From contig CAVTNU010000002.1 of assembly GCA_963736175.1 (NCBI GenBank), positions 62,001 through 126,000 on the forward strand: a DNA stretch of 64,000 bases, written 5' to 3'. A model generated the notes under the pieces. The model saw nothing but the letters and a program-made list of their open reading frames with translations. It ran no database searches and was not told where the DNA came from. The stretch comes from Rhodoblastus sp963736175. Its GTDB lineage: Bacteria > Pseudomonadota > Alphaproteobacteria > Rhizobiales > Beijerinckiaceae. Made by a program: the position numbers and the translations under genes. Shown here in pieces: positions 1 through 8,431 of the stretch (the stretch's first letter is position 1; each line of letters starts with the position of its first letter).

Positions 1-783
1 GGGCGCAAATATACGCCCTGCGACGCCAGCAAGGCGGAGCTTTTCGCCTTGCGCGATCATCTCGGCTTTGCCCGCAACGTCATCGTCCAGGCGACCTGTC
101 ACGGCGCCGACAATCGCGCCATGGCTGACGCCTGCCGCTCCTCGGGCGGCAAGGCGCGCGGCGTCGCCACCGTGCGTCGGAGCGTCGGCGACGAGGAACT
201 GCAAAGCCTGCATCAGGCCGGCGTGCGCGGCGTGCGCTTCAATTTCGTCAAACGGCTGGTCGATTTCACGCCGAAGGACGAATTGCTGGAGATCGCCTGG
301 CGCGTCGCCAAATTCGGCTGGCACGTGGTGATCTATTTCGAAGCGGCCGATCTGCCCGAATTGTGGGATTTCTTCACAGCCCTGCCGACTGTCGTCGTCG
401 TCGATCATTTGGGCCGCCCCGACGTGTCCAAACCGGTCGATGGGCCTGAATTCGTCCTGTTCCTGAAGTTCATGCGCGAGCACGCCAATGTCTGGAGCAA
501 GGTGAGTTGTCCCGAACGCCTGTCCGTCACCGGCCCGCGCGCGCTCGACGACGAACGGAACGCCTATCGCGACGTCCTTCCCTTCGCGCGCCGGGTGGTC
601 GAGGAATTTCCCGACCGCGTCTTGTGGGGAACCGATTGGCCGCATCCCAATCTGAAGGATCACATGCCCGACGACGGGCTGCTGGTCGATTTCATCCCGC
701 ATATTGCGACGACGCCGGCGTTGCAAAAAAAGCTGTTGGTCGACAATCCGATGCGGCTCTACTGGCCGGAGGAGGGAACGTAG
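1..783 (+). CDS. ligI: 2-pyrone-4,6-dicarboxylate hydrolase, 5' end cut by window
   Basis: An amidohydrolase-superfamily enzyme that would open 2-pyrone-4,6-dicarboxylate, the lactone made in the protocatechuate 4,5-cleavage (meta) pathway. The frame is open from base 1, so the N-terminus lies upstream of the window; an in-frame TTG at 49 is not the true start. Visible are a strand ending in VVDHLGRPDV, and a C-terminal WGTDWPHPN segment carrying the metal/catalytic Asp typical of this family. It ends two bases before ligA. The assignment rests on these motifs plus the adjacent ligAB and ligC; another cytosolic amidohydrolase is less likely in this context. Confidence 0.88.
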   Translation, partial: GRKYTPCDASKAELFALRDHLGFARNVIVQATCHGADNRAMADACRSSGGKARGVATVRRSVGDEELQSLHQAGVRGVRFNFVKRLVDFTPKDELLEIAWRVAKFGWHVVIYFEAADLPELWDFFTALPTVVVVDHLGRPDVSKPVDGPEFVLFLKFMREHANVWSKVSCPERLSVTGPRALDDERNAYRDVLPFARRVVEEFPDRVLWGTDWPHPNLKDHMPDDGLLVDFIPHIATTPALQKKLLVDNPMRLYWPEEGT

Positions 784-784
784 C

Positions 785-1225
785 ATGGCGCTGGAAAAAC
801 CCTATCTGGACGTGCCCGGCACGACGATCTTCGACGCCGATCAATCGCGCAAGGGCTATTTCCTCAATCAGTTCTGCATGTCGCTGATGAAGGCGGAGAA
901 CCGCGCGCGCTTCAAGGCGGACGAGCGCGCCTATCTCGACGAATGGGCGATGAGCGAGGAGCAGAAACAGGCGGTGCTGGCGCGCGACCTCAACCGCTGC
1001 ATCGCGCTCGGCGGCAACATCTACTTTCTCGCCAAGATCGGCGCCACGGACGGCAAGAGTTTCCAGCAGATGGCCGGTTCGATGACGGGCATGAGCGAAC
1101 AGGAATATCGCGACATGATGGTGTCCGGCGGCCGCTCGATCGAGGGCAACCGCTACGTCGGCGAGGACGGCGACGCTCAGGCGCATCGCCAGCCGCAAGG
1201 CGAATCCGGAAAAGGGAGGCCTTGA
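785..1225 (+). CDS. ligA: Protocatechuate 4,5-dioxygenase alpha subunit
   Basis: Small, mostly helical subunit (146 aa) of the extradiol dioxygenase LigAB that cleaves protocatechuate between C4 and C5. The helical pattern, including FLNQFCMSLMKAENR near residue 30 and a GGNIYFLAKIGATDG segment in the middle, fits LigA, which caps the active site of the beta subunit. I chose the ATG at 785, directly after the ligI stop; longer in-frame extension would run into ligI. Its TGA overlaps the ATG of ligB (TGATG), which points to translational coupling and equimolar subunit production. Confidence 0.92.
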   Translation: MALEKPYLDVPGTTIFDADQSRKGYFLNQFCMSLMKAENRARFKADERAYLDEWAMSEEQKQAVLARDLNRCIALGGNIYFLAKIGATDGKSFQQMAGSMTGMSEQEYRDMMVSGGRSIEGNRYVGEDGDAQAHRQPQGESGKGRP

Positions 1226-2082
1226 TGGCGAGAATTTCCGCTTCGGTTTACACCTCGCACGTGCCGGCGATCGGCGTCGCCATCGATCAGGGTAAGACGC
1301 AGGAGGCCTACTGGAAGCCGGTGTTCGACGGCTATGAATTTTCCAAGAAATGGATGGCCGACAACAGGCCGGACGCGATCTTCCTGGTTTACAACGATCA
1401 CGCCACGGCCTTCAGCCTCGAGATGATCCCGACTTTCGCCATCGGAACGGCGGCGGAATTTCTTCCCGCCGACGAGGGGTGGGGACCGCGGCCTGTGCCG
1501 AAGGTGATCGGTCATCAGGATCTGGCCGCCCATATCGCCCAATCGGTGATCAGCCAGGATTTCGATCTGACCATCGTCAACAGGATGGACGTGGACCACG
1601 GGCTCACCGTACCGCTCAGCCTGATGTGCGGCCGACCGGCCGCCTGGCCGTGCCCGGTCATTCCCTTCGCCGTCAACGTCGTGCAATATCCCGCGCCTTC
1701 CGGCGCGCGCTGCTTTGCTCTCGGACAGGCGATCCGTCGCGCCGTTGAAAGCTACGACCAGCCCCTCAACGTGCAGATCTGGGGCACCGGCGGTATGAGC
1801 CATCAGCTGCAGGGGCCGCGCGCCGGCCTCATCAACGCCAAATGGGACAATGAATTTCTCGATCGTTTGATCGCCGATCCCAAGGCGCTATCGAGACTGC
1901 CTCACATCGACTACGTGCGCGAAGCGGGCAGCGAGGGCATCGAACTGGTGATGTGGCTGATCGCGCGTGGCGCCATGGCCGACGTCGCCGGAGGGCCGCC
2001 GCCGAAGGTCGTGCACCGCTTCTATCACGTGCCGGCCTCCAACACGGCGGTCGGTCATCTGATCCTGGAAAATTCAAACTGA
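1225..2082 (+). CDS. ligB: Protocatechuate 4,5-dioxygenase beta (catalytic) subunit
   Basis: Catalytic Fe(II) extradiol dioxygenase subunit (285 aa, usual length is about 300) converting protocatechuate to 4-carboxy-2-hydroxymuconate-6-semialdehyde. His12 in TSHVP and His59 in YNDHA are the expected iron ligands, and GTGGMSHQL carries the acid/base His of the LigB family; a Glu-rich AGSEGIE stretch near residue 230 supplies the probable third ligand. The ATG at 1225 overlaps the ligA stop. Sequence upstream in the same frame (from 943) is antisense-free but overlaps ligA entirely and is not taken as coding. Confidence 0.94.
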   Translation: MARISASVYTSHVPAIGVAIDQGKTQEAYWKPVFDGYEFSKKWMADNRPDAIFLVYNDHATAFSLEMIPTFAIGTAAEFLPADEGWGPRPVPKVIGHQDLAAHIAQSVISQDFDLTIVNRMDVDHGLTVPLSLMCGRPAAWPCPVIPFAVNVVQYPAPSGARCFALGQAIRRAVESYDQPLNVQIWGTGGMSHQLQGPRAGLINAKWDNEFLDRLIADPKALSRLPHIDYVREAGSEGIELVMWLIARGAMADVAGGPPPKVVHRFYHVPASNTAVGHLILENSN

Positions 2083-2101
2083 ATCGCGTCAGGGAGACGA
2101 C

Positions 2102-3055
2102 ATGAGCAAGACCATCAAAGCGGCGTTGGCGGGCGCCGGCGCCTTCGGGATCAAACATCTCGACGGAATCAAGAATATCGACGGCGTCGAGGTTGTCTCG
2201 CTGGTCAGCCGCGAACTCGGTAAGACCCGGGAAATCGCCGACAAATACGGCGTCGCCCATGTCGCGACCGATCTCGCCGAAAGCCTCGCGCTGGCGGACG
2301 TCGACGCGGTGATCTTGTGCACGCCGACGCAAATGCATGCGGCGCAGGCGATCCAGTGCCTCAAGGCCGGCAAGCACGTGCAGGTGGAAATCCCGCTCGC
2401 CGATTCCCTGAAAGACGCGCAGGATGTCGTCGCGCTGCAAAAATCGAGCGGTCTCGTCGCCATGTGCGGCCATACGCGCCAATTCAATCCAAGCCATCAA
2501 TATGTGCACAAGAAGATCGCGGCCGGCGAATTCGCCATCCAGCAGATGGACGTCCAGACCTATTTCTTTCGGCGCACCAATATGAACGCGCTGGGTCAGC
2601 CGCGCAGTTGGACCGATCATCTGCTCTGGCACCACGCCGCCCATACGGTCGATCTGTTCGCCTATCAGGCCGGCAGTCCTATCGTGAAAGCCAACGCCGT
2701 CCAGGGTCCGATCCACCCGACGCTCGGCATCGCGATGGACATGAGCATTCAGCTCAAGGCCGCCAATGGCGCGATCTGCACTCTGTCCTTGTCCTTCAAC
2801 AACGATGGGCCGCTTGGCACGTTCTTCCGCTATATCGGCGACAGCGCCACTTATATCGCCCGCTATGACGACCTGTTCACCGGCAAGGACGAGAAGATCG
2901 ACGTGAGCAAGGTCGACGTGTCGATGAACGGCATCGAATTGCAGGATCGCGAATTCTTCGCCGCGATCCGGGACGGGCGCGAACCCAATTCCAGCGTCGC
3001 TCAGGTGCTGCCCTGCTATCAGGTGCTGCATGATCTCGAGCGGCAATTGACTTGA
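2102..3055 (+). CDS. ligC: 4-carboxy-2-hydroxymuconate-6-semialdehyde dehydrogenase
   Basis: Gfo/Idh/MocA-fold NADP-dependent dehydrogenase (317 aa) that oxidises the cyclic hemiacetal of the LigAB product to 2-pyrone-4,6-dicarboxylate, the LigI substrate. The N-terminal Rossmann fold shows AGAGAFGIKHLDGI; the family EIP-type segment reads HVQVEIPLADS, followed by the MCGHTRQFNPSHQYV core. The length matches LigC. The gene lies 19 bases after ligB with a gggagacgac ribosome site and completes a ligI-A-B-C operon. Genes for the later steps (hydratase, aldolase) are not in this window and may lie upstream. Confidence 0.93.
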   Translation: MSKTIKAALAGAGAFGIKHLDGIKNIDGVEVVSLVSRELGKTREIADKYGVAHVATDLAESLALADVDAVILCTPTQMHAAQAIQCLKAGKHVQVEIPLADSLKDAQDVVALQKSSGLVAMCGHTRQFNPSHQYVHKKIAAGEFAIQQMDVQTYFFRRTNMNALGQPRSWTDHLLWHHAAHTVDLFAYQAGSPIVKANAVQGPIHPTLGIAMDMSIQLKAANGAICTLSLSFNNDGPLGTFFRYIGDSATYIARYDDLFTGKDEKIDVSKVDVSMNGIELQDREFFAAIRDGREPNSSVAQVLPCYQVLHDLERQLT

Positions 3056-3104
3056 AGCGCGACGCGGCGACGCGATAACGACACGCGGGATATGTCCGGC
3101 GCGG

Positions 3105-3147
3105 CTGGAGCATTATCAAGTTTTATGAAAACAAGAAAATGCTCCAG
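3105..3147. repeat. Palindromic intergenic element with GAGCATT ends
   Basis: Ten-base arms CTGGAGCATT (3105-3114) and AATGCTCCAG (3138-3147) are perfect reverse complements, and the interior holds a further TTTT/AAAA symmetry. It sits just after ligC. The terminal GAGCATT matches the ends of the IS630 element at 28707. It could act as a weak terminator or be a miniature element. Confidence 0.6.
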
Positions 3148-3161
3148 AAAATTGTCTAAAC

Positions 3162-3204
3162 GCATATTCTGATCCGAAAAGCTTGCAACTTTTCGGGAAT
3201 ATGC
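3162..3204. repeat. Nested palindrome (CCGAAAAG/CTTTTCGG type)
   Basis: Outer arms GCATATTC and GAATATGC and inner arms CCGAAAAG and CTTTTCGG are both perfect, separated by TGAT on the left only and a 7-base loop. Similar CCGAAAAG-CTTTTCGG hairpins are commonly scattered between genes in Rhizobiales. It ends 35 bases upstream of the aldo/keto reductase start, so it could affect that mRNA leader. Confidence 0.65.
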
Positions 3205-3238
3205 TGATGGCCGCGCCGATTTGCGATAAGGCAGGATA

Positions 3239-4240
3239 ATGCAGAAACGACAACTCGGCCCTTTTTCGGTCAGCGCCATTGGCCTCGGATGCATGAATCT
3301 AAGCCACGCCTATGGCGCGCCGATTTCGGCGGAGCAGGGCGAGGCGGTGTTGCGCGCCGCGCTTGAGGCCGGCGTCACGCATTTCGACACGGCGGCGCTT
3401 TACGGTTTCGGCGCCAACGAGGAACTCGTCGGGCGCGTGCTCAAACCTTACCGCGACAAGATCGTCCTAGCCAGCAAGGGCGGCATGGCCGGCGTTCGCA
3501 ACGGCCAGGGACAGATGGTTCGCGTCATCGACGGACGGCCCGAAACGGTGCGGCGCAATTGCGAGGACAGCCTGCGCCGGCTCGGCGTCGAGACCATCGA
3601 CCTCTATTACCTGCATCGCTTCGACAAAAAAGTGCCGATCGAGGAAAGCGTCGGCGCCGTCGCCGACATGGTGAAAAAGGGCCACGTGCGCGCTCTTGGT
3701 CTGTCCGAGGTTTCGGCGGAGACTTTGCGCAAGGCCAATAAGGAGCATCCTGTCGTCGCCTTGCAGACCGAATATTCGCTGTGGACGCGCAATCCGGAAA
3801 TCGCCGTCTTGCAGGCGGCGCGAGAAACCGGCGCGACCTTCGTCGCCTTCAGCCCGCTCGCGCGCGGCTTTTTGTCGGGCGAACCGCTGGATGTCGAAAA
3901 TTTCGACGCGCGCGACATACGCCGCGCCATGCCGCGTTTTTCCGCGGAAAACTACGCGCAAAATCTCAAGCTGCTGCCGCGCTATCGAGAAATCGCCGGG
4001 GACGTCGGCTGCACGCCGGCCCAGCTCGCGCTGGCCTGGGTGATGCACAAGGGCGAGGATATCACGCCGATTCCGGGCACGCGCAGTCTGGCGCATCTGC
4101 GCGACGATCTCAGCGCGGCCAACGTGCGGCTGAGCGCGGAAACCATGGCGGCGCTCGACGACGCGATCAACGAGAAGAATGTCGTCGGCGCGCGCTACAA
4201 CCCGCCGACGGAGGCGGAAGTCGACACCGAGAATTTTTGA
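3239..4240 (+). CDS. Aldo/keto reductase
   Basis: NAD(P)H-dependent aldo/keto reductase (333 aa, typical length). Tetrad residues are visible: Asp in THFDTAALYG, Tyr in the same helix, Lys in LASKGG and His in YYLHRFD; the C-terminal GEDITPIPGTRSLAHLRDD segment binds the cofactor phosphate. It is a soluble TIM-barrel enzyme acting on an unknown aldehyde or ketone. It is separated from ligC by two palindromes, so a role in aromatic catabolism is only suggested by position. Confidence 0.88.
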   Translation: MQKRQLGPFSVSAIGLGCMNLSHAYGAPISAEQGEAVLRAALEAGVTHFDTAALYGFGANEELVGRVLKPYRDKIVLASKGGMAGVRNGQGQMVRVIDGRPETVRRNCEDSLRRLGVETIDLYYLHRFDKKVPIEESVGAVADMVKKGHVRALGLSEVSAETLRKANKEHPVVALQTEYSLWTRNPEIAVLQAARETGATFVAFSPLARGFLSGEPLDVENFDARDIRRAMPRFSAENYAQNLKLLPRYREIAGDVGCTPAQLALAWVMHKGEDITPIPGTRSLAHLRDDLSAANVRLSAETMAALDDAINEKNVVGARYNPPTEAEVDTENF

Positions 4241-4312
4241 GATCACAGCTCGCGCTGAATTCTGGTCCCACGTCCTGATCTTTTCCCCGTTCGCCGGAGA
4301 GGCGAACTCCTG

Positions 4313-4353
4313 CCCCCTCGCCCCGCTTGCGGGGAGAGGGTCGGGGTGAGGGG
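4313..4353. repeat. REP-like CCCCGC/GCGGGG hairpin
   Basis: A G/C-only hairpin (CCCCGC TTGC GGGG core) with flanking CCCCTC and GAGGG tracts, in the 350-base gap between convergent genes. Together with the hairpin at 4445 it forms a small cluster of the CTC-CCCG type of intergenic repeat common in high-GC proteobacteria. Confidence 0.55.
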
Positions 4354-4444
4354 CCGGGGAAAAAAAGCTCAATGTCGTCGAAATTGCGCGATTTCGTCGG
4401 CATACCGGAATCATCGAGACCAATCATCTTGCCCCTCATCCTGA

Positions 4445-4470
4445 CCTTCTCCCCGTGAACGGGGAGAAGG
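4445..4470. repeat. REP-like hairpin CCTTCTCCCCGT/ACGGGGAGAAGG
   Basis: Twelve-base arms that are perfect reverse complements with a two-base loop. The rest of the 4241-4541 gap shows no ORF with coding character. Confidence 0.6.
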
Positions 4471-4541
4471 GACGAAAACGATCAGCGTCATAGCTTCTCT
4501 CGATTCCGTACGTCGGAGAGGCCAGGATGGGGCAAGGAGAC

Positions 4542-4568
4542 AAAAAAACGCCGGCTTAAGGCCGGCGT
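4542..4568 (-). terminator. Intrinsic terminator of the sdh operon
   Basis: Stem ACGCCGGC/GCCGGCGT with loop TTAAG; on the minus strand it is followed by a run of seven T. It lies 25 bases past the sdhB stop, exactly where the operon should end. Confidence 0.85.
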
Positions 4569-4592
4569 TTGCGTTTCCAAATGCGCGGCGGA

Positions 4593-5372
4593 TCAGATCT
4601 GGCGCTCAATCATCATGTTCTTGATTTTGGCGATCGCCTTGGCCGGGTTGAGGTTTTTCGGACAGGCGTTGGCGCAGTTCATGATCGTATGGCAGCGATA
4701 GAGGCGAAACGGATCCTCGAGATTGTCGAGGCGTTCGCCGGTCGCTTCGTCGCGCGAGTCGATCAGCCAGCGATAGGCCTGCAACAGCGCCGAGGGACCA
4801 AGATAGCGGTCGCCGTTCCACCAATAGCTCGGGCACGAGGTCGAGCAGCAGGCGCAGAGAATGCACTCGTAAAGCCCGTCGAGCTTTTCGCGATCCTGCG
4901 GCGACTGGAGCCATTCCTTTTCCGGCGCCGGCGTCATCGTGTGCAGCCAAGGCTCGATGGAGGCGTGCTGGGCGTAGAAATTGGTGAGGTCGGGAACGAG
5001 ATCCTTGACGACCGGCAGATGCGGCAAGGGGTAGATCTTGATCGGCGCCTTAACCTCGTCCATCGCCTTGGTGCAGGCGAGGGTGTTCGCGCCGTCGATA
5101 TTCATGGCGCAGGAGCCGCAAATGCCTTCGCGGCAGGAGCGGCGCAGGGTCAGGGTGGGATCGATCTTGTTCTTGATCCATAAAAGCGCGTCGAGAACCA
5201 TCGGTCCGCAATCGTCGCGGTCGACCCAATAGACGTCGATCGAAGGATTGCGCCCGTCGTCAGGGTTCCACCGGTAGATCTGGAATTCCGTCAGCCTTTT
5301 GGCGCCGGTGGGTTTGGGCCAGCTCTTCCCGTCGGAAATTTGCGAATGTTTCGGCAGTGCGAGTTCGACCAT
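4593..5372 (-). CDS. sdhB: Succinate dehydrogenase iron-sulfur subunit
   Basis: Electron-transfer subunit of complex II (259 aa), carrying three clusters: a 2Fe-2S site in CREGICGSC, a 4Fe-4S site in CILCACCSTSCP and a 3Fe-4S site in CHTIMNCANACPK. It passes electrons from SdhA to ubiquinone at the cytoplasmic face of the inner membrane. I prefer the ATG at 5372 (MVELALPK) because GAGAG lies a suitable distance upstream; a GTG five codons earlier at 5387 is possible. Last gene of the minus-strand sdhCDAB operon. Confidence 0.96.
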   Translation of the reverse strand: MVELALPKHSQISDGKSWPKPTGAKRLTEFQIYRWNPDDGRNPSIDVYWVDRDDCGPMVLDALLWIKNKIDPTLTLRRSCREGICGSCAMNIDGANTLACTKAMDEVKAPIKIYPLPHLPVVKDLVPDLTNFYAQHASIEPWLHTMTPAPEKEWLQSPQDREKLDGLYECILCACCSTSCPSYWWNGDRYLGPSALLQAYRWLIDSRDEATGERLDNLEDPFRLYRCHTIMNCANACPKNLNPAKAIAKIKNMMIERQI

Positions 5373-5489
5373 TTGACTTGCTCTCACATTTCGATGACCG
5401 GCTGCGCCGCTCAGGCGCCGCTTTGGCGAAACAGGCGCCCTAAGGGCGAAGGGGAGGCCGGGCTCGCGCTCGGCCGGATTTAACGAAAA

Positions 5490-7325
5490 TCAGTAGACGC
5501 GGGCCTTCGGCTCGATATAGGCGACTTCGTCGGTCATGGTGAAGCTGTGCACGGGGCGATAGTCGATGCTCACCGCCTTGGCGTCATCGTCGATGGTCGC
5601 CAAAGTGTGCTTCATCCAGTTGGCGTCGTCGCGCTCAGCAAAATCTTCGCGGGCGTGAGCGCCGCGCGATTCCTTGCGATTGCCGGCGCCGTCCATCGTG
5701 ACGACCGCCTGCACGATCAGATTATCGAACTCCAGCGTCTCGATGAGATCGGAATTCCAGATCAGCGAGCGGTCGGTGACGCGCACGTCGTCGCGCGCTT
5801 TCCAGACGTCATGGATGAGCCGGGAGCCTTCTTCAAGGACCTCGCCGGTGCGATAGACCGCGCAATTATTCTGCATCACCTTCTGCATGCGCAGGCGCAG
5901 GTCGGCGGTCGACGCGCCGCCCTTGGCGTTGCGGTAGCGATCAAGCCGCGACAGCGCGAGATCGGCCGAGTTTTCCGGCAGATTGTCCTGCTTGGCGCCC
6001 GCCTTGACGATTTCCGCCGCGCGCAGGCCGGCGGCGCGCCCGAACACGACGAGATCGATCAACGAATTGGAGCCCAGGCGGTTGGCGCCGTGCACGGAGA
6101 CGCAGGCCGCTTCGCCCAGAGCCATCAAGCCGGGCACCACGACGTCGGGATTGTCGCCCTTCTTGGTCAGCACTTCGCCGTGATAATTCGTCTGGATGCC
6201 GCCCATGTTGTAATGAACGGTCGGCAGCACCGGGATCGGCTCGCGCGTCACGTCGACGCCCGCGAAAATCTTGGCGCTTTCGGAAATGCCAGGCAGACGC
6301 TCGTGCAGGATCTTCGGATCGAGATGGTCAAGATGCAGGAAGATGTGATCCTTGTTCTTGCCCACGCCGCGGCCTTCGCGGATTTCCATGGTCATGGCGC
6401 GCGAGACCATATCGCGCGGCGCCAGGTCCTTCACTGACGGGGCGTAGCGCTCCATGAAGCGTTCGCCCGCCGAATTGGTCAGATAGCCGCCTTCGCCGCG
6501 CGCTCCTTCAGTGATCAGGCAGCCGGCGCCGTAGATGCCAGTCGGATGGAATTGCACGAATTCCATATCCTGGAGAGGAAGGCCGGCGCGCAGCACCATG
6601 CCGCCGCCGTCGCCGGTGCAGGTATGGGCGGACGTGGCCGAGAAGAAGGCGCGGCCGTAGCCGCCGGTCGCCAGGATGACCAGTTGGGCGCGGAAGCGAT
6701 GAATCGTGCCGTCGTCCATCTTCAGACAGACGACGCCGCGGCAACGGCCCTGGTCGTCCATGATCAGGTCTATGGCGAAATATTCGATGAAAAATTCCGT
6801 CGAATTCTTCAGCGCCTGGCCATAAAGCGTGTGCAGCATGGCGTGTCCGGTGCGGTCGGCGGCGGCGCAGGTGCGTTGCGCCGGCGGGCCGCGTCCGAAA
6901 TCGGTGGTCATGCCGCCGAAGGGGCGCTGGTAAATCTTGCCGTCGACGGTGCGCGAGAAGGGGACGCCCCAATGTTCGAGCTCATAGACGGCGTCGGGCG
7001 CGTTGCGGCAGAGATATTCGATCGCGTCCTGGTCGCCGAGCCAGTCGGAGCCCTTGACCGTGTCGTACATGTGCCATTTCCAATTGTCCGGCCCCATGTT
7101 CGCTAGCGAGGCGGCGACGCCGCCCTGCGCCGCGACAGTGTGTGAGCGCGTCGGAAAAACCTTGGAAATGCAGGCGGTGCGCAGACCCGCTTGCGAACAG
7201 CCGACGGTGGCGCGCAGACCCGCGCCGCCGGCGCCGACGACGACGACGTCAAAGGTGTGATCGGTGATCGGGTAGGCCTTGCCGGCCAGAGCGGGCGCAG
7301 CCGTGGGGGCGTCGGTCGATGCCAT
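5490..7325 (-). CDS. sdhA: Succinate dehydrogenase flavoprotein subunit
   Basis: Catalytic FAD subunit (611 aa, the usual rhizobial length) oxidising succinate to fumarate. The Rossmann motif VVVGAGGAGLRATVG is near residue 30; the His of RSHTVAAQGG is the residue that covalently binds FAD; HPTGIYGAGCLITEGARGEGG forms the substrate site. It lies between sdhD and sdhB; the 117-base gap to sdhB shows no gene and only short symmetric stretches. Confidence 0.97.
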   Translation of the reverse strand: MASTDAPTAAPALAGKAYPITDHTFDVVVVGAGGAGLRATVGCSQAGLRTACISKVFPTRSHTVAAQGGVAASLANMGPDNWKWHMYDTVKGSDWLGDQDAIEYLCRNAPDAVYELEHWGVPFSRTVDGKIYQRPFGGMTTDFGRGPPAQRTCAAADRTGHAMLHTLYGQALKNSTEFFIEYFAIDLIMDDQGRCRGVVCLKMDDGTIHRFRAQLVILATGGYGRAFFSATSAHTCTGDGGGMVLRAGLPLQDMEFVQFHPTGIYGAGCLITEGARGEGGYLTNSAGERFMERYAPSVKDLAPRDMVSRAMTMEIREGRGVGKNKDHIFLHLDHLDPKILHERLPGISESAKIFAGVDVTREPIPVLPTVHYNMGGIQTNYHGEVLTKKGDNPDVVVPGLMALGEAACVSVHGANRLGSNSLIDLVVFGRAAGLRAAEIVKAGAKQDNLPENSADLALSRLDRYRNAKGGASTADLRLRMQKVMQNNCAVYRTGEVLEEGSRLIHDVWKARDDVRVTDRSLIWNSDLIETLEFDNLIVQAVVTMDGAGNRKESRGAHAREDFAERDDANWMKHTLATIDDDAKAVSIDYRPVHSFTMTDEVAYIEPKARVY

Positions 7326-7388
7326 TGTGTTTGCCCTTGAACTTGAAACGATGTGCGAAATTGAGCCGTTTGCGATGCGCCGGCCAGA

Positions 7389-7778
7389 TCAGGTGAAGCT
7401 CAGACGCAGCAACGCGTAGACGCAGGACAGGCCCACGACGGCGCAAAACAACGTGTTGCCCATCAGCGCGAGAAGTTTGAGGCGATGTTCGTGGACATAG
7501 TCCTCAATGATGATCTGCATGCCGAGCATCATGTGCCAAGCGCCCGCGCCGACGAAGAGCATCATCAGGACCGCCGGGCACGGCGAGGCCAGCAGCGCGT
7601 GGGCGCTTTCAAAATCCTTGCCGATCAGCATGACGACCAGAACGATGAACGCGATGGTCAACGGCAACAGGGCGAAGGACGTCAGGCGCATGCGCCAGGC
7701 GTGCTGCGTGCCCGATTTCGCCGAACCGAAATGACGCACACGCGCCATCGGCGTTTGCAGGGAGGATTGATGACTCAT
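7389..7778 (-). CDS. sdhD: Succinate dehydrogenase membrane anchor subunit
   Basis: Small hydrophobic subunit (129 aa) with three predicted membrane helices that, with SdhC, binds haem b and ubiquinone. The helix-2 segment GAWHMMLGMQIIIEDYVH holds the conserved His and the Asp-Tyr pair of SdhD. The start is 14 bases after the sdhC stop and has GGAGGA-like bases upstream (the sdhC tail), so the two are co-translated. Confidence 0.93.
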   Translation of the reverse strand: MSHQSSLQTPMARVRHFGSAKSGTQHAWRMRLTSFALLPLTIAFIVLVVMLIGKDFESAHALLASPCPAVLMMLFVGAGAWHMMLGMQIIIEDYVHEHRLKLLALMGNTLFCAVVGLSCVYALLRLSFT

Positions 7779-7791
7779 CTGAATTCCTCCT

Positions 7792-8205
7792 TCAGCGAAC
7801 GCTGTAGCCGACGATCCAGATCAGGATCGTCAGCACGCCGGCGCCGGCGAACGAGCCGAGCGTGAGCAGGTTGCGCTGTTTGGGTTCAAAACCCTCGCCC
7901 GCGTCCCAGATGGCGTGCCGCAGGCCGCCGAGCATATGCAGCGTCAGGGCGTAGGTGTAGCCGAACAGAATCAGGCGACCCAGGACCGACGAGAAAAAAT
8001 TCGAGGCGGTAGCGAACGTCTTGGCGTCGGTCGCCGCGGCGAACAAATACCAGGCCAGCAGCAGCGTCCCGACGTAAAGCGCGCCGCCGGTGGCGCGATG
8101 CAGGATCGAGGCCGCCATGGTCGGCGTCCATCTGTAGATTTGAAGATGAGGCGATAGCGGCCGTCTTCTCTCCAACGGAATCGGGCTGGCGTCGATTTCG
8201 GCCAT
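7792..8205 (-). CDS. sdhC: Succinate dehydrogenase cytochrome b556 subunit
   Basis: Membrane anchor (137 aa) with RPLSPHLQIYRWTPTMAASILHRATG at the N-terminus, the SdhC signature with the HRxTG quinone-site motif, and a GLRHAIWDAG haem-ligand helix. Three membrane segments are visible. A strong AGGAGGG ribosome site lies about eight bases upstream of the ATG. First gene of the operon; the 226-base gap to the divergent gene at 8432 should hold the sdh promoter. Confidence 0.94.
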   Translation of the reverse strand: MAEIDASPIPLERRRPLSPHLQIYRWTPTMAASILHRATGGALYVGTLLLAWYLFAAATDAKTFATASNFFSSVLGRLILFGYTYALTLHMLGGLRHAIWDAGEGFEPKQRNLLTLGSFAGAGVLTILIWIVGYSVR

Positions 8206-8431
8206 GAGTCTGCCCTCCTGCTTGGGTGGCGATGGTTTTGAGGATGGTGTTTTTCACTAAAGGAAACCGTCTTGTCGCGCAATGATGCGGCGGCTACCCC
8301 ATTAGACGCATTCGGGGGCCAAGCGGGGAAGAATTTTTTTCGGCAAGCCTTGCGCGCGGACCGCAAAAGCGCGAAATCTTTGACGGCTGCCGATAGCGTC
8401 ACGGGGCGCGCCCCCGGCAGGAGGGCCGAAT

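Noticed and set aside
4241..4541. CRISPR-like repeats in the gap before sdhB
   Set aside because: The repeats are self-complementary hairpins of unequal sequence and spacing, not direct repeats with spacers.
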